From assembly GCA_023433405.1 (NCBI GenBank), contig JAEZCT010000022.1:62001-126000 (forward strand): a stretch of 64,000 nucleotides of DNA, read 5' to 3'. A program made the position numbers and the translations under genes. This DNA comes from Bacillota bacterium. GTDB taxonomy: Bacteria; Bacillota; Clostridia; Oscillospirales; Ruminococcaceae. Of the stretch, positions 41,804-50,796 are shown in pieces; positions within the stretch are counted from its first letter, which is position 1, and each line of letters opens with the position of its first letter. The notes under the pieces are model-generated. The model had not been told where the DNA came from. It was given only the letters and a program-made list of their open reading frames with translations, and searched no databases.

Positions 41804-41823
41804 GAGAACGGGAGAAAACGCCG

Positions 41824-43575
41824 ATGGAAGGTACCGTGGTATTTAGTGTGCTAAACGCGAAATTCGTGCATACCTCACCCGCCCCCTGGTGCCTTGCGGC
41901 AGGGGTAAAGGCGTATGCGCCGGAGCTTTACAGCCGTGTGCATATTGTGGAGGCTACGATTAACCAGCCATTCGCAGAAGTGTTAAAGCGCATTGTTGAC
42001 AACGCGCCTTCTGTAGCGGGGTTTTCATGCTATTTGTGGAATATCGCAACCACACTGGCGCTTTGCGCCGAGCTAAAGCAGGCGCTGCCCGGCTTGACCG
42101 TTGTGTTGGGGGGGCCTGAGGTAAGCTACTGCGCCAAAGAGGTGCTGCAAAACAACCCCCAGGTAGATTATATCTTGGCGGGCGAAGGGGAACAAAGCGT
42201 CCCGGCGTTTCTGCGTGCTGTTTTTGGGCAGCGGGGGCCAAAGCCTTTGAGCGAGCAGGAGAGGGCTTCCATCGCCGGACTGTGCGGGCGGCGCGGGGAC
42301 GGTACGGTGTATGAAAGCGAGCCCTGTGTGTTGGGGGGCGACGTACCCTCTCCCCTTACGGCAGGCTATGCCGAGGCGCTGGGGGGACGCATAGCCTATC
42401 TCGAAACCAGCCGCGGCTGTCCCTATTCCTGCGCCTTTTGCTTATCCGGGAGATGCGGCGCCCCGCGCTTCTTTGCGCTTGGGGATGTTTATGAGAATCT
42501 ACTGCGTCTTGCAAACAGCGGCACGCGCACCGTAAAACTGATAGACCGCACCTTTAACGCAAGCCCTGCCCATTCCAATCAAATCCTACAGTTTATCCTT
42601 ACGCATTACGGCAAGGCAATACCCAGCGGCATCTGCTTTCATTTTGAAATTGCGGGCGATATATTGCGGGAAGAAACCTTCGCTTTGCTTGCGCAAATGC
42701 CTGCGGGCGCGGTTCAACTGGAGATTGGTATGCAGTCCTTTTGCGAACAAACCCTGGAGGCCGTTCACCGCAAAACGGATACGGCGCTTTTACAAGCAAA
42801 CATTCGCCGCCTTGTGGCAATGGGGAACATGCACATTCACATCGATCTGATTGCAGGCTTACCCTATGAGGGGCTGACAGTATTTGCCGAGAGCTTTAAC
42901 AGGGGGTACGCATTAAAGGCGCAAATGCTGCAGCTGGGTTTTTTAAAGCTGCTGCACGGCAGTGCAATGCGTGACTATCCCCAAAGCTATCCCTGTGAAT
43001 TTGATGATCAGGCGCCTTATGAGGTGCGCTCAACGCCGTGGCTTTCCACACGGGAGCTTGACCTGCTGCATCTTACCGAGGACGCGGTGGAGCGTGTATA
43101 TAACAGCGGACGTTTTAGCCTGACAGCGGATTATGTGTTAAGCAAAAGCGGACAAACCCCCTTTGAATTTTTTATGGGGCTTGGAGCTTGCGCACACAAG
43201 GCCGGCGTTTGCGGTGCGGTTTCGCTCGATGAGTACACGGCTTTTTTGCAGCTCCACTGCGCCTCTCTGCTAAAGGAGGATGCCGAAGCACTCCGGGACG
43301 CGCTTGTGCGCGATCGGCTATCCACCAATGCCACAGGCCGCTTGCCGCCCTGCTTACATCGGCAGGATGTGCGAATGTCCGGGGTGATAAAACACCTTGC
43401 CGCAAACCCGGCAACCGCCCCACGGCAGGGTGTGCGCCGCGGAGTGGCCTTGCTTTATGCCGCAAGGGCTGTTTGCTGGGTGGATTACACCCCCCATGGA
43501 CAAAACCCCGTAACCGGCCGGTGGACGCTGCATGAAATGCCCATGGACACTTTTTTTCGTGAGCAATCCCAATAG
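41824..43575 (+). CDS. B12-binding domain radical SAM protein with C-terminal DUF4080
   Basis: A 583-residue protein. The N-terminal about 130 residues form a cobalamin-binding-like Rossmann domain (FSCYLWN, VLGGPEVSY). A radical SAM domain follows with CPYSCAFC near residue 199, and the C-terminus matches DUF4080. The usual DXHXXG cobalamin motif is not evident, so cofactor binding is uncertain. Such proteins include methylthiotransferase-like and unassigned enzymes. GGGAG precedes the ATG. It is followed by cytidine deaminase with no clear functional link. Confidence 0.88.
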   Translation: MEGTVVFSVLNAKFVHTSPAPWCLAAGVKAYAPELYSRVHIVEATINQPFAEVLKRIVDNAPSVAGFSCYLWNIATTLALCAELKQALPGLTVVLGGPEVSYCAKEVLQNNPQVDYILAGEGEQSVPAFLRAVFGQRGPKPLSEQERASIAGLCGRRGDGTVYESEPCVLGGDVPSPLTAGYAEALGGRIAYLETSRGCPYSCAFCLSGRCGAPRFFALGDVYENLLRLANSGTRTVKLIDRTFNASPAHSNQILQFILTHYGKAIPSGICFHFEIAGDILREETFALLAQMPAGAVQLEIGMQSFCEQTLEAVHRKTDTALLQANIRRLVAMGNMHIHIDLIAGLPYEGLTVFAESFNRGYALKAQMLQLGFLKLLHGSAMRDYPQSYPCEFDDQAPYEVRSTPWLSTRELDLLHLTEDAVERVYNSGRFSLTADYVLSKSGQTPFEFFMGLGACAHKAGVCGAVSLDEYTAFLQLHCASLLKEDAEALRDALVRDRLSTNATGRLPPCLHRQDVRMSGVIKHLAANPATAPRQGVRRGVALLYAARAVCWVDYTPHGQNPVTGRWTLHEMPMDTFFREQSQ

Positions 43576-43729
43576 GGCACAGGAAATCAGGTACGCATAA
43601 CGAAAAGCAGATTAGTATTGGCTATGGCGTGATAAAGAATTGCGTATATTTATCGTTTGCGAGAGGCATTTCTGATTATGAGGAATATCCCATCAATAAT
43701 TTAAGGATTACGAAAGGCAGGGAACACCG

Positions 43730-44164
43730 ATGGATGACCGCGAACTGATTGCCGAGGCCATTATGGCGCGGCAGGCGGCATATGCGCCTTACTCCGGCTT
43801 TATGGTTGGCGCCGCTCTGCTCACCGGCGACGGCCGGGTATACCGGGGCTGCAACATTGAAAACGCCGCCTATTCTCCCACTAACTGCGCGGAACGCACT
43901 GCCTTCTTTTCTGCAATTGTCGACGGTGCGCGCGAGTTTCGCGCTATTGCGGTGGTTGGCGCACCCAAGGGTACGAAGCGGGAGGGGTTTGCCCCATGCT
44001 TTCCCTGCGGGGTTTGCCGACAGGTAATGGCGGAGTTCTGCGCGGCGGATTTTAGAATTGTAACCCTTCGCGGGGCTGCCGAAAGCGGCGCGGGGGAGGT
44101 TATAAGCCGAACATTGAAGGAGCAGCTGCCCGATTCCTTCTCGGGGAAAAATCTTACTCTATAA
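43730..44164 (+). CDS. cdd: Cytidine deaminase
   Basis: A 144-residue homotetrameric-type cytidine deaminase converting cytidine and deoxycytidine to uridine forms in pyrimidine salvage. The zinc ligands and catalytic Glu are in NCAERTA (C53, E55) and PCGVCRQ near residue 91. The length is that of the small family. GGCAGGGA precedes the ATG. A MITE follows immediately. Confidence 0.95.
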   Translation: MDDRELIAEAIMARQAAYAPYSGFMVGAALLTGDGRVYRGCNIENAAYSPTNCAERTAFFSAIVDGAREFRAIAVVGAPKGTKREGFAPCFPCGVCRQVMAEFCAADFRIVTLRGAAESGAGEVISRTLKEQLPDSFSGKNLTL

Positions 44165-44208
44165 TCAATCGGCGGCTGACGGTATACCCTCATCTTTGCA
44201 AGGTAGTT

Positions 44209-44310
44209 ATGCTAATCTCCTCAAAAAGAGTCGATAAAAATCCGCGTGAAAACCCATAAATTAAAGCTTTTCACTTGATTTTTATACTCTTTTAAATCGG
44301 ATATTAGTAT
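44209..44310 (+). mobile_element. MITE-like palindromic element, type A, full length
   Basis: A 102-base copy (left end ATGCTAAT with one change, right end ATTAGTAT) lies between cdd and the lactonase gene. Confidence 0.9.
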
Positions 44311-44383
44311 TAAATGAAGCTCAGTGAAGGCTGCGGGCGCAGAGGAGACAGGCACTTAACTGGTATAAACTGGAGGAATTACG

Positions 44384-45400
44384 ATGCGGGCTGCGCACTA
44401 TGAATTGTATACGGGCGGATACACCGGCGACGGAAGCGAAGGACTGTACCGCATACTGCTGAATGAACGGGGCGGGGTGCTGGATTTTCGCCCCATCGCC
44501 ACGCTGACAAGCCCGACCTATTTATATCCCGACCGACAGCGGTCAAGGCTGTATGCCGTTAGTGAATACCGCGACGGCGCTGCACTGGCTGCGCTGAGTG
44601 TGTCGGAGAAAGGCTGCGCCGTCGCGGATACCCGGGTATTTGAGGGCAGCGGTGCGTGCCACCTCAACGGATTCGGGGATAACCGCGTTATGGCGGTCGC
44701 CTGCTATCTCAGCGGAGACCTCGTGGGCTTTGGCACGGAGGCCTCGCTGCCCGAGGTATGGCGAATTCGCCCCCCGGGGGACGGAAAAACACCCCACGCC
44801 CATTGCACGGCTTGTGACCGCGCAGAGCGGTATATGGTCGGCGTTGATCTGGGACAGGATACCCTTTCGGTATACGACATCTCCCAAGCGATCCCGTCGC
44901 TTGCGTTTAAATTTGCGTGCGGCGAGGGTGACGGGCCCCGCCATGTGGTGTTTCACCCGAACGGGCAGCTTCTTTATTGCGCAAACGAGCTGGCGAGCAC
45001 TGTTTCATCCTATCACTTTAGTCCCGCAAACGGTACCTTGTCGCCGATTGCGTGCCTGACCGCAAGCGGTAGAAAAGGGGCAGGGGAAAACTCCACCGCG
45101 GGCATTCTCACCGCCGCGAACGGAAGGTGGCTGTTTCTCTCAAACCGCGGCGCGGATACCATATCGGTATTTAGTCTGCTCTCTGACGGGCGAATGGTGC
45201 CGGCGGGGGAATACCCTTGCGGCGGGTGCTTTCCCCGCCATATTATGCTAACGAAGGATGAACGCCTGATGGTGGTAAGCAATCAGCGGTCAAACAACGT
45301 TAGTATTCTGCCGGTTGACCTTGTTACGGGCGGTCTGGGTGAGGCTGTTGGTTCGGTAACCCTGCATGAACCGGCCTGTACCGTTGAGTGGTCATTTTAG
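44384..45400 (+). CDS. Lactonase family protein (6-phosphogluconolactonase-like beta-propeller)
   Basis: A 338-residue seven-bladed beta-propeller of the YkgB/Pgl group. Repeated blade motifs include RHVVFHPNGQLLYCANELAS and RHIMLTKDERLMVVSNQRS. TPHAHCT and ENSTAGIL are near the presumed active site. Related proteins hydrolyse 6-phosphogluconolactone or act on other lactones. TGGAGG precedes the ATG. No other pentose-phosphate gene is adjacent, so the substrate is open. Confidence 0.86.
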   Translation: MRAAHYELYTGGYTGDGSEGLYRILLNERGGVLDFRPIATLTSPTYLYPDRQRSRLYAVSEYRDGAALAALSVSEKGCAVADTRVFEGSGACHLNGFGDNRVMAVACYLSGDLVGFGTEASLPEVWRIRPPGDGKTPHAHCTACDRAERYMVGVDLGQDTLSVYDISQAIPSLAFKFACGEGDGPRHVVFHPNGQLLYCANELASTVSSYHFSPANGTLSPIACLTASGRKGAGENSTAGILTAANGRWLFLSNRGADTISVFSLLSDGRMVPAGEYPCGGCFPRHIMLTKDERLMVVSNQRSNNVSILPVDLVTGGLGEAVGSVTLHEPACTVEWSF

Positions 45401-45414
45401 TTTGATAATTTAAG

Positions 45415-45480
45415 TTTATAAAAATCAAGTGAAAAGCTTTAGTTTATGGCTTTTTACGCGGCTTTCTATTTGGAAAAGCT
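45415..45480 (-). repeat. Partial, degenerate MITE-like element
   Basis: The sequence TATAAAAATCAAGTGAAAAG, then TTTATGGC and TTTTTACGCGG, match the core of a minus-oriented copy; both ends are missing. Confidence 0.65.
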
Positions 45481-45522
45481 TTCAAACACCCAGACCGGCA
45501 GTATAATAATTACAAATTATAA

Positions 45523-45666
45523 AAAAGCGCGCATCGGTGGTAATACTAATCTCCTCAAAAAGAGTCTATAAAAATCCGCGTGAAAACCCATAAATTAAAG
45601 CTTTTCACTTGATTTTTATACTCTTTTAATCGGATATTAGTATAAGTTTCGCCAATGCGCGCTTTT
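45523..45666 (+). terminator. Terminator hairpin split by a MITE in its loop
   Basis: AAAAGCGCGCAT (45523-45534) and ATGCGCGCTTTT (45655-45666) are perfect complements and end in T. The 102-base MITE (45543-45643) lies between them, so the original short-loop terminator of the lactonase gene now has a long structured loop. Confidence 0.75.
45543..45643 (+). mobile_element. MITE-like palindromic element, type A, full length
   Basis: Ends ATACTAATCTCC and CGGATATTAGTAT with all arms kept. It sits in the loop of the lactonase terminator. Confidence 0.9.
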
Positions 45667-45715
45667 AACGGTTCTACGATTACCCGTTAACGGGTTGATT
45701 AACAGCGGGGTAGTA

Positions 45716-45817
45716 ATACTAATCTCCTCAAAAAGAGTCTATAAAAATCCGCGTGAAAACCCATAAATTAAAGCTTTTCACTTGATTTTTATACACTTTT
45801 TAATCGGAAAATTGTAT
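45716..45817 (+). mobile_element. MITE-like element, hybrid of type A left arm and type B-like right arm
   Basis: The left part is type A (AAAGAGT). The right part reads ACACTTTTTAATCGG as in type B and ends AATTGTAT. The outer arms therefore no longer match fully. Confidence 0.85.
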
Positions 45818-45996
45818 AAAAAGCCATAAGCGAATGGTTTTTCTAACTGGGCGGCAAATATGACAAAGAAAAAAATTGAAGAAAATTTTACAAAAGTTCT
45901 TTATATTTTTCCTGTTTCGATTATAATAATAATAAGCATAACCCTTATTAATGACAAAGTATGATAGACGTAGGTTAGGAAAGGCTCGGTATTTCT

Positions 45997-46860
45997 ATGT
46001 GGCTTCTGTATGCAGTTGGCTCGGCGCTGTTCGCCGGAGCAACCTCTATCCTGGCAAAGTGCGGTATCCGGCAGACCGATTCCAACGTAGCGACAGCGGT
46101 GCGCACGGTAGTTGTTTTGGTTTTTGCGTGGCTTATGGTGTTTATAGTCGGGTCACAAACCACCATAACTCAGCTTAGCATGACCTCTTTGGTCTTTCTG
46201 GCGTTATCCGGGCTTGCCACCGGGGCCTCGTGGCTGTGCTACTTTCGCGCCCTTGCCCTTGGGGATGTAAACAAGGTGGTTCCCATCGATAAATCCAGCA
46301 CCATTCTGACGGTGCTGATGGCAATTTTGGTTTTCGGCGAAACGCAAAGCCTTGCGGCAAAGCTTGCGGGGGTTGTGCTGCTGGGAGCCGGCACCTACCT
46401 GATGCTGGAGCGAAAAAAAAGCGAACACCAAAACACCGGCAAGGGCTGGATGCTTTATGCGGTGCTGTCGGCGGTGTTTGCCGCGCTCACCGCCATCCTT
46501 GCCAAGGTTGGCATCCATGGCGTGGAGTCAAACCTTGGTACGGCAATCCGCACCGTCGTGGTATTACTCATGGCGTGGGTTGTTGTATTTGCAGGCGGTA
46601 AACAGGGTGAGCTGAAAACCATACCTAAGCGCGAGCTGTTGTTTATCTGCTTATCCGGGCTTGCCACAGGAGCCTCTTGGCTTTGCTACTACCGCGCGCT
46701 GCGGGACGGTCCGGCCAGCGTGGTCGTGCCGATTGATAAGCTTAGTATTCTGGTTACCGTGGCGTTCTCCTTTTTTGTGCTAAAAGAGAAGCTGTCGGTA
46801 AAAGCCGTCGCCGGGCTATGCCTGATATGCGTGGGAACTCTACTGATGACTATATTATAA
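45997..46860 (+). CDS. EamA/DMT family transporter
   Basis: A 287-residue membrane protein with ten hydrophobic segments made of two homologous EamA halves. The sequence LSGLATGASWLCYFRAL in the first half recurs nearly unchanged in the second. KVVPIDKSS and VVVPIDKLS are the matching loops. DMT permeases export metabolites or amino acids. The upstream GGAAAGG is about 14 bases from the ATG. Substrate unknown. Confidence 0.9.
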   Translation: MWLLYAVGSALFAGATSILAKCGIRQTDSNVATAVRTVVVLVFAWLMVFIVGSQTTITQLSMTSLVFLALSGLATGASWLCYFRALALGDVNKVVPIDKSSTILTVLMAILVFGETQSLAAKLAGVVLLGAGTYLMLERKKSEHQNTGKGWMLYAVLSAVFAALTAILAKVGIHGVESNLGTAIRTVVVLLMAWVVVFAGGKQGELKTIPKRELLFICLSGLATGASWLCYYRALRDGPASVVVPIDKLSILVTVAFSFFVLKEKLSVKAVAGLCLICVGTLLMTIL

Positions 46861-46926
46861 GTGAAATATGAAAAAATGCAGTTTTAATAGTGGTAATATA
46901 TACAAACAACTGAGGGGATACCATAT

Positions 46927-49900
46927 ATGACAACGACAAAGAAAAGAACCCACCGTCCCTCGCGGCCTATTATGACGATGGCGGCGCTGATTGTTATGCT
47001 GATTGTACAGCTGTTTCCGCCGTTTCTGCAAAAACTTTATGCGGTCCCCGTTCAGGTTCCCGGGTCTCAGGTAACGGTGGAGGATGCGAGAATAGTATTG
47101 GAGACGGCGGACGGCGTTCAAATATCGCCGTTCTCCGAGACGGAAAGCAGCAAAACCTTTCAAAACCTGCCACGCGACGCGCAGGTGGGGCTAATTTACC
47201 GTTTCCGCTTACTCGATAATAATTGGGAAGCCGAGGGCAGCGACGAATACTTTTATTATGAGGGCGATTATTATGAAATAAACCTGCCTGATGCCGTCAC
47301 CTTCAGCCATGTGCCCGAGGAGGGCATCAGCATAGTCAGCGAAAGTGACGAGTCTTTAGTAATCGCGGTGCTCACAGTAGCCGATCACACGGCACGCGTC
47401 ACCTTCACCGAGGCAGTCGAGTCCATGTCCGAAATCTATATCCGGTTTGCCTTAAACGGCAATTTTGAAGGGGACGGCGGGGAATATGACAACTGGACTC
47501 CTGTGGATTTTGTGTTTGGCTCCATCACCTATCACATCGGGTTTAGCCCGCCGCCTGCCGTTAACATTGGTTTAAGCAAAAGCGGCGTATACAAGCCGGC
47601 TACCGACGCCATTGAGTGGACTTTGAGCGTTACCCCCGACCGGGCGGTAAGAGGGCTGTCGCTAACGGATGAATACAGTGAGAACCAGGAATACATAGAC
47701 AATTCGTTTGCCCTGGACGGCATAGCGGTTGCCGACGGACTGACCGTTGATGCGTCGAGCCGCACGCTGACCTATGAATTTGCCGACGACACAGAGGGCT
47801 TGCAGACCATTACCTACTGCACCAGACCCACAGACAACGCATTCGCCACAGAAAGCACGGCGGCATCCTTTACAAACTCCTTAAAGGTGTTTTTGGATAG
47901 CACAGAAAAGGGCAGCAGAAGCGCCGCGGTTACAACAGATTGGATTCAAAAAACCGGCGTGGCGGATAGCGATGACCCGCGCCTTTTGCACTGGACCGTA
48001 AAGATTAACAACAACCCCGGCGTTACCATCACGAACCCCGTGATTACCGATATCCTGCCAAAACGCCTAAAGCTCAAGGACGGCACACTCTCCGTCACAC
48101 CCTCCGGTGTGACGGGTTCCCTCAGCGTTTCACCGGCAACTTATGATATGGAACAGGAAACAACCCTTATCTATGCCATAACGGGAGCGGTTACAGGGCC
48201 GGTGACGGTGCGGTACTCCACCACAGTAGAGGGTGAGGACGATTTTAACAGCAACGACGGCGTACCCTTTGCCAATGACGCTACCCTTAATTGGGATGAA
48301 AATCTGGACAGCGGCGTTGCCATCCACGGCAGCCCCTCCGCTCAGGCGGTTATACCGGCGGGCGTCAACGGCAGTATCCTAAAGACTGCGGAGGTTTCAA
48401 GAAACTTTGACGGCAGCAACAACCGCATAAAATGGACGGTAACACTCAACCGCAACCGGTACGCCCTAGGCGATGTTGTTCTGACCGACGATATCCCCGC
48501 GGAGCTTTCCTATATTGCCGGTACTTTTAAGCTTAACGGCACAGCGGTTGATGACACCACGGTTTACAATGCCGCCACAAAAACGCTGCGCTATGCGTTT
48601 AGCGGTTTGAGTACCATCGCAGTGGTTACCTACGAGACCTCCGTGTCGGACTATACCAGACTGTTCTACAACGGGAACCTGAGCTACCCCAATACCGCAG
48701 AGCTCTCTGACGGGTATTTGACCTCGCCGCAAACCTCCGACGCCAACCAGCCCTTCTCAAGCCAAGTAATCAATAAATCGCTGGTAAGCTATGACTACAC
48801 CACCCGCCTTGCCACCTGGAGCATTGTTGTTAACCGCAACAGAATGCCGCTAACAAACGCAGTGTTTACCGATACCATTCCAGAGGGGCTTGACTATGTA
48901 TCGTTCGCAATCTCCCCCACCCCCGCGGGGGGGTTGCTTACGCCGCCCACCGAGGGCGACCCGGTGCTCACCTACGCCTTTGGCGGCGAGATAAACACGA
49001 GCCATACCATCACCCTAGTCACCCGCGTAACAGAGGAAACCCTGCTAAGCAGGCAGGGCAACCCGAACATCGTGTTTACCAATATGTCGTCCCTTATCGC
49101 CGAGGGCTTTACTGCCGTGAGCCATTCCGCCAACCTAACCGTTTCCAACCCCATAGTGGACAAACGGTCGAGCTACCAGACCGGCGCGGATTATATTGAG
49201 TGGGTGGCTGATATTAACATGAACGCGCTGACCTTCACTGACCTGACAATCACCGACGAGCTGCCCCAGCACCTGCTCTTGGATCCAGAATCGGTCATGC
49301 TCTATTACATGACGCTGCAGCCAAACGGCTCTCTTGTAAAAGGGGAGAAGGTGCCCGCCGAGCGGTACTCGTTGACGGTTACCCAAGAAGCGGGGGGCGA
49401 CAGGTTTGTAATCTCGCTGCCCGGGGTCACTAGCTCCCCGTTTCGGCTGGAGTTTTTAACCGACATCACCACCGCGGCTCAAATCAACGTGCAAAACGTC
49501 ATTAAGCTTGGCGCAATTGGTGCGACGGTAAACTCGCACCCCGAGGCTCTCTCCGTCAGACTCAACGAGGCGGGAACCGGAGGTGCCGGTGTGACAACCG
49601 GTATTATCCTGCACAAGATTGATCCCGCGGGAACCCCCTTAACGGGGGCGAGGTTTGAGCTGTACAATTCCCTTAATCAAAAGGTTTCAGAGGGAACCAC
49701 CGATGATGACGGGATGGTTACCTTTAACAGCCTGCTGTTTAAATCCTATTTTGTCCGGGAGGTGGAGGCCCCCGACGGCTACCTGCTGCCGGATATCACC
49801 CCCCGTGTGCGCCTGAAGAGCACCGATTATGCTACCTTTGAGCTGGTGAATGAGCGGGCGGTGTCCGGTATTTCGCTCCAAAAGGTGGATGCGAAGGGTA

Positions 49901-50496
49901 AGGCGCTGGCGGGTGCGGAGTTTACGCTGTTTGGAGCCGACGGGCTGCCCCGGCAAACCGCGGTAAGCAACGCGAGCGGAGCCGTGAATTTCGCGGATGT
50001 GGACGTTGGCGCTTACACCGTGCGCGAAACCAAGGCCCCCAGAGGATATCTGACCTCTGAGACAGTAATTGAAATCACCGTGGCGCTCGATATTGACGGA
50101 GCGTCGGTGATTACCACCATCACCCCCGATGAACCCATTGTCAATGTTCGAGACCCTTTGTTTGGCATTGGCGGCAGAGAGAGCCCCACCGGCGTTATTG
50201 TTCCCGACACGGAGGAAGATAAATGGTGGGGCGCGGTGCTCGAAGCGTTCCGCAAGGCGGAGCTTGCCGCTACGAAAGCGGCCGGGGCACGCCCCGCTAT
50301 CCCCGAAACCGGTGCGGGGGGCGGGGGAATAAGACTCGCGGCGGGGACTGCCGCCCTATTGCTGCTGGCTGTGGCGGCAGTTGTCACTATACTCTCGTTA
50401 AGATGTTATAAGCGAGCTGATAGAATTGTTACAAACCCCCTCAAGATGAGCAGAAAAAACCGCGTGAAAACCCATAAATCAAGGCGCTTCACTTGA
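46927..50496 (+). CDS. Large cell-surface protein with SpaA/Cna-B domains and sorting signal
   Basis: A 1189-residue secreted protein. A signal peptide (hydrophobic 16-40) is followed by a long series of beta-sandwich repeats with DxxP-type segments such as VVLTDDIPAELSY and AVFTDTIPEGLDY, like collagen-adhesin/isopeptide backbone domains. Two SpaA/Cna-B domains lie at about 893-965 and 980-1055 (LHKIDPAGTPLTGARFELY, LQKVDAKGKALAGAEF). A sorting motif IPETG lies near 1126, then a membrane span. The last 21 residues (1169-1189) are encoded by a degenerate MITE. No sortase gene is in the window. Confidence 0.88.
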   Translation: MTTTKKRTHRPSRPIMTMAALIVMLIVQLFPPFLQKLYAVPVQVPGSQVTVEDARIVLETADGVQISPFSETESSKTFQNLPRDAQVGLIYRFRLLDNNWEAEGSDEYFYYEGDYYEINLPDAVTFSHVPEEGISIVSESDESLVIAVLTVADHTARVTFTEAVESMSEIYIRFALNGNFEGDGGEYDNWTPVDFVFGSITYHIGFSPPPAVNIGLSKSGVYKPATDAIEWTLSVTPDRAVRGLSLTDEYSENQEYIDNSFALDGIAVADGLTVDASSRTLTYEFADDTEGLQTITYCTRPTDNAFATESTAASFTNSLKVFLDSTEKGSRSAAVTTDWIQKTGVADSDDPRLLHWTVKINNNPGVTITNPVITDILPKRLKLKDGTLSVTPSGVTGSLSVSPATYDMEQETTLIYAITGAVTGPVTVRYSTTVEGEDDFNSNDGVPFANDATLNWDENLDSGVAIHGSPSAQAVIPAGVNGSILKTAEVSRNFDGSNNRIKWTVTLNRNRYALGDVVLTDDIPAELSYIAGTFKLNGTAVDDTTVYNAATKTLRYAFSGLSTIAVVTYETSVSDYTRLFYNGNLSYPNTAELSDGYLTSPQTSDANQPFSSQVINKSLVSYDYTTRLATWSIVVNRNRMPLTNAVFTDTIPEGLDYVSFAISPTPAGGLLTPPTEGDPVLTYAFGGEINTSHTITLVTRVTEETLLSRQGNPNIVFTNMSSLIAEGFTAVSHSANLTVSNPIVDKRSSYQTGADYIEWVADINMNALTFTDLTITDELPQHLLLDPESVMLYYMTLQPNGSLVKGEKVPAERYSLTVTQEAGGDRFVISLPGVTSSPFRLEFLTDITTAAQINVQNVIKLGAIGATVNSHPEALSVRLNEAGTGGAGVTTGIILHKIDPAGTPLTGARFELYNSLNQKVSEGTTDDDGMVTFNSLLFKSYFVREVEAPDGYLLPDITPRVRLKSTDYATFELVNERAVSGISLQKVDAKGKALAGAEFTLFGADGLPRQTAVSNASGAVNFADVDVGAYTVRETKAPRGYLTSETVIEITVALDIDGASVITTITPDEPIVNVRDPLFGIGGRESPTGVIVPDTEEDKWWGAVLEAFRKAELAATKAAGARPAIPETGAGGGGIRLAAGTAALLLLAVAAVVTILSLRCYKRADRIVTNPLKMSRKNRVKTHKSRRFT

Positions 50497-50520
50497 TTTT
50501 TACTCTTTTAAAACTGATAA
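50433..50520 (+). repeat. Degenerate MITE-like element overlapping the surface-protein 3' end
   Basis: CCCCCTCAAGATGAG, then CGCGTGAAAACCCATAAATC, CTTCACTTGATTTTTACTCT and TTTAAAACTGATAA follow the type A order. It encodes the tail of the surface protein and its TGA stop. Confidence 0.75.
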
Positions 50521-50532
50521 GCCTTAAAGATA

Positions 50533-50571
50533 AGCCGCACAGCGGCGTTACCTCACGCCGCTGTGCGGGCT
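50533..50571 (+). terminator. Terminator-like hairpin after the surface-protein gene
   Basis: AGCCGCACAGCGGCG and CGCCGCTGTGCGGGCT form a 15-base stem with one mismatch and an eight-base loop. Confidence 0.6.
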
Positions 50572-50581
50572 ATAATAAGCG

Positions 50582-50624
50582 AAAAGAGCAAGACCTTCGC
50601 AGCAAAAGCGAAGGTCTTGCTCTT
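50582..50624. terminator. Strong bidirectional hairpin terminator
   Basis: AAAGAGCAAGACCTTCGC and its exact complement form an 18-base stem ending in TCTTT, between two convergent genes. Confidence 0.75.
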
Positions 50625-50634
50625 TAACAATGTA

Positions 50635-50736
50635 ATACTAATATCCGATTTAAAAGAGTATAAAAATCAAGTGAAAAGCTTTAATTTATGGGTTTTCACG
50701 CGGATTATTATCGACTCTTTTTGAGGGGATTAGTAT
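50635..50736 (-). mobile_element. MITE-like palindromic element, type A, full length
   Basis: A minus-oriented copy from ATACTAATATCCGATT to GGGGATTAGTAT, inserted just after the strong terminator. Confidence 0.9.
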
Positions 50737-50796
50737 AAGTAGCATCCCCGGGGGAAAAGGCATACGCCAAATCACTTGCCTATTTTTAGTAAAAAT

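Larger units (their letters stand above)
40972..41823. other. Gene-free, hairpin-rich stretch
   Basis: These 852 bases hold no gene that I can support. A short frame around 41105-41311 is basic and low in complexity. The stretch contains several hairpins, a triple GGGGGTAC repeat, one copy of the second dispersed repeat and a truncated MITE, each annotated separately. Confidence 0.6.
45401..45996. other. Intergenic region crowded with MITE copies
   Basis: Within 596 bases there are one partial and two full MITE copies, a terminator split by one of them and a perfect palindrome ACCCGTTAACGGGT (45682-45695). A TATAAT (45922-45927) with a weak -35 may serve the EamA gene. Confidence 0.6.

Noticed and set aside
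45682..45695. Palindrome ACCCGTTAACGGGT as an operator
   Set aside because: It lies between two MITE copies, far from a start codon, and nothing else supports regulation; noted only as sequence.
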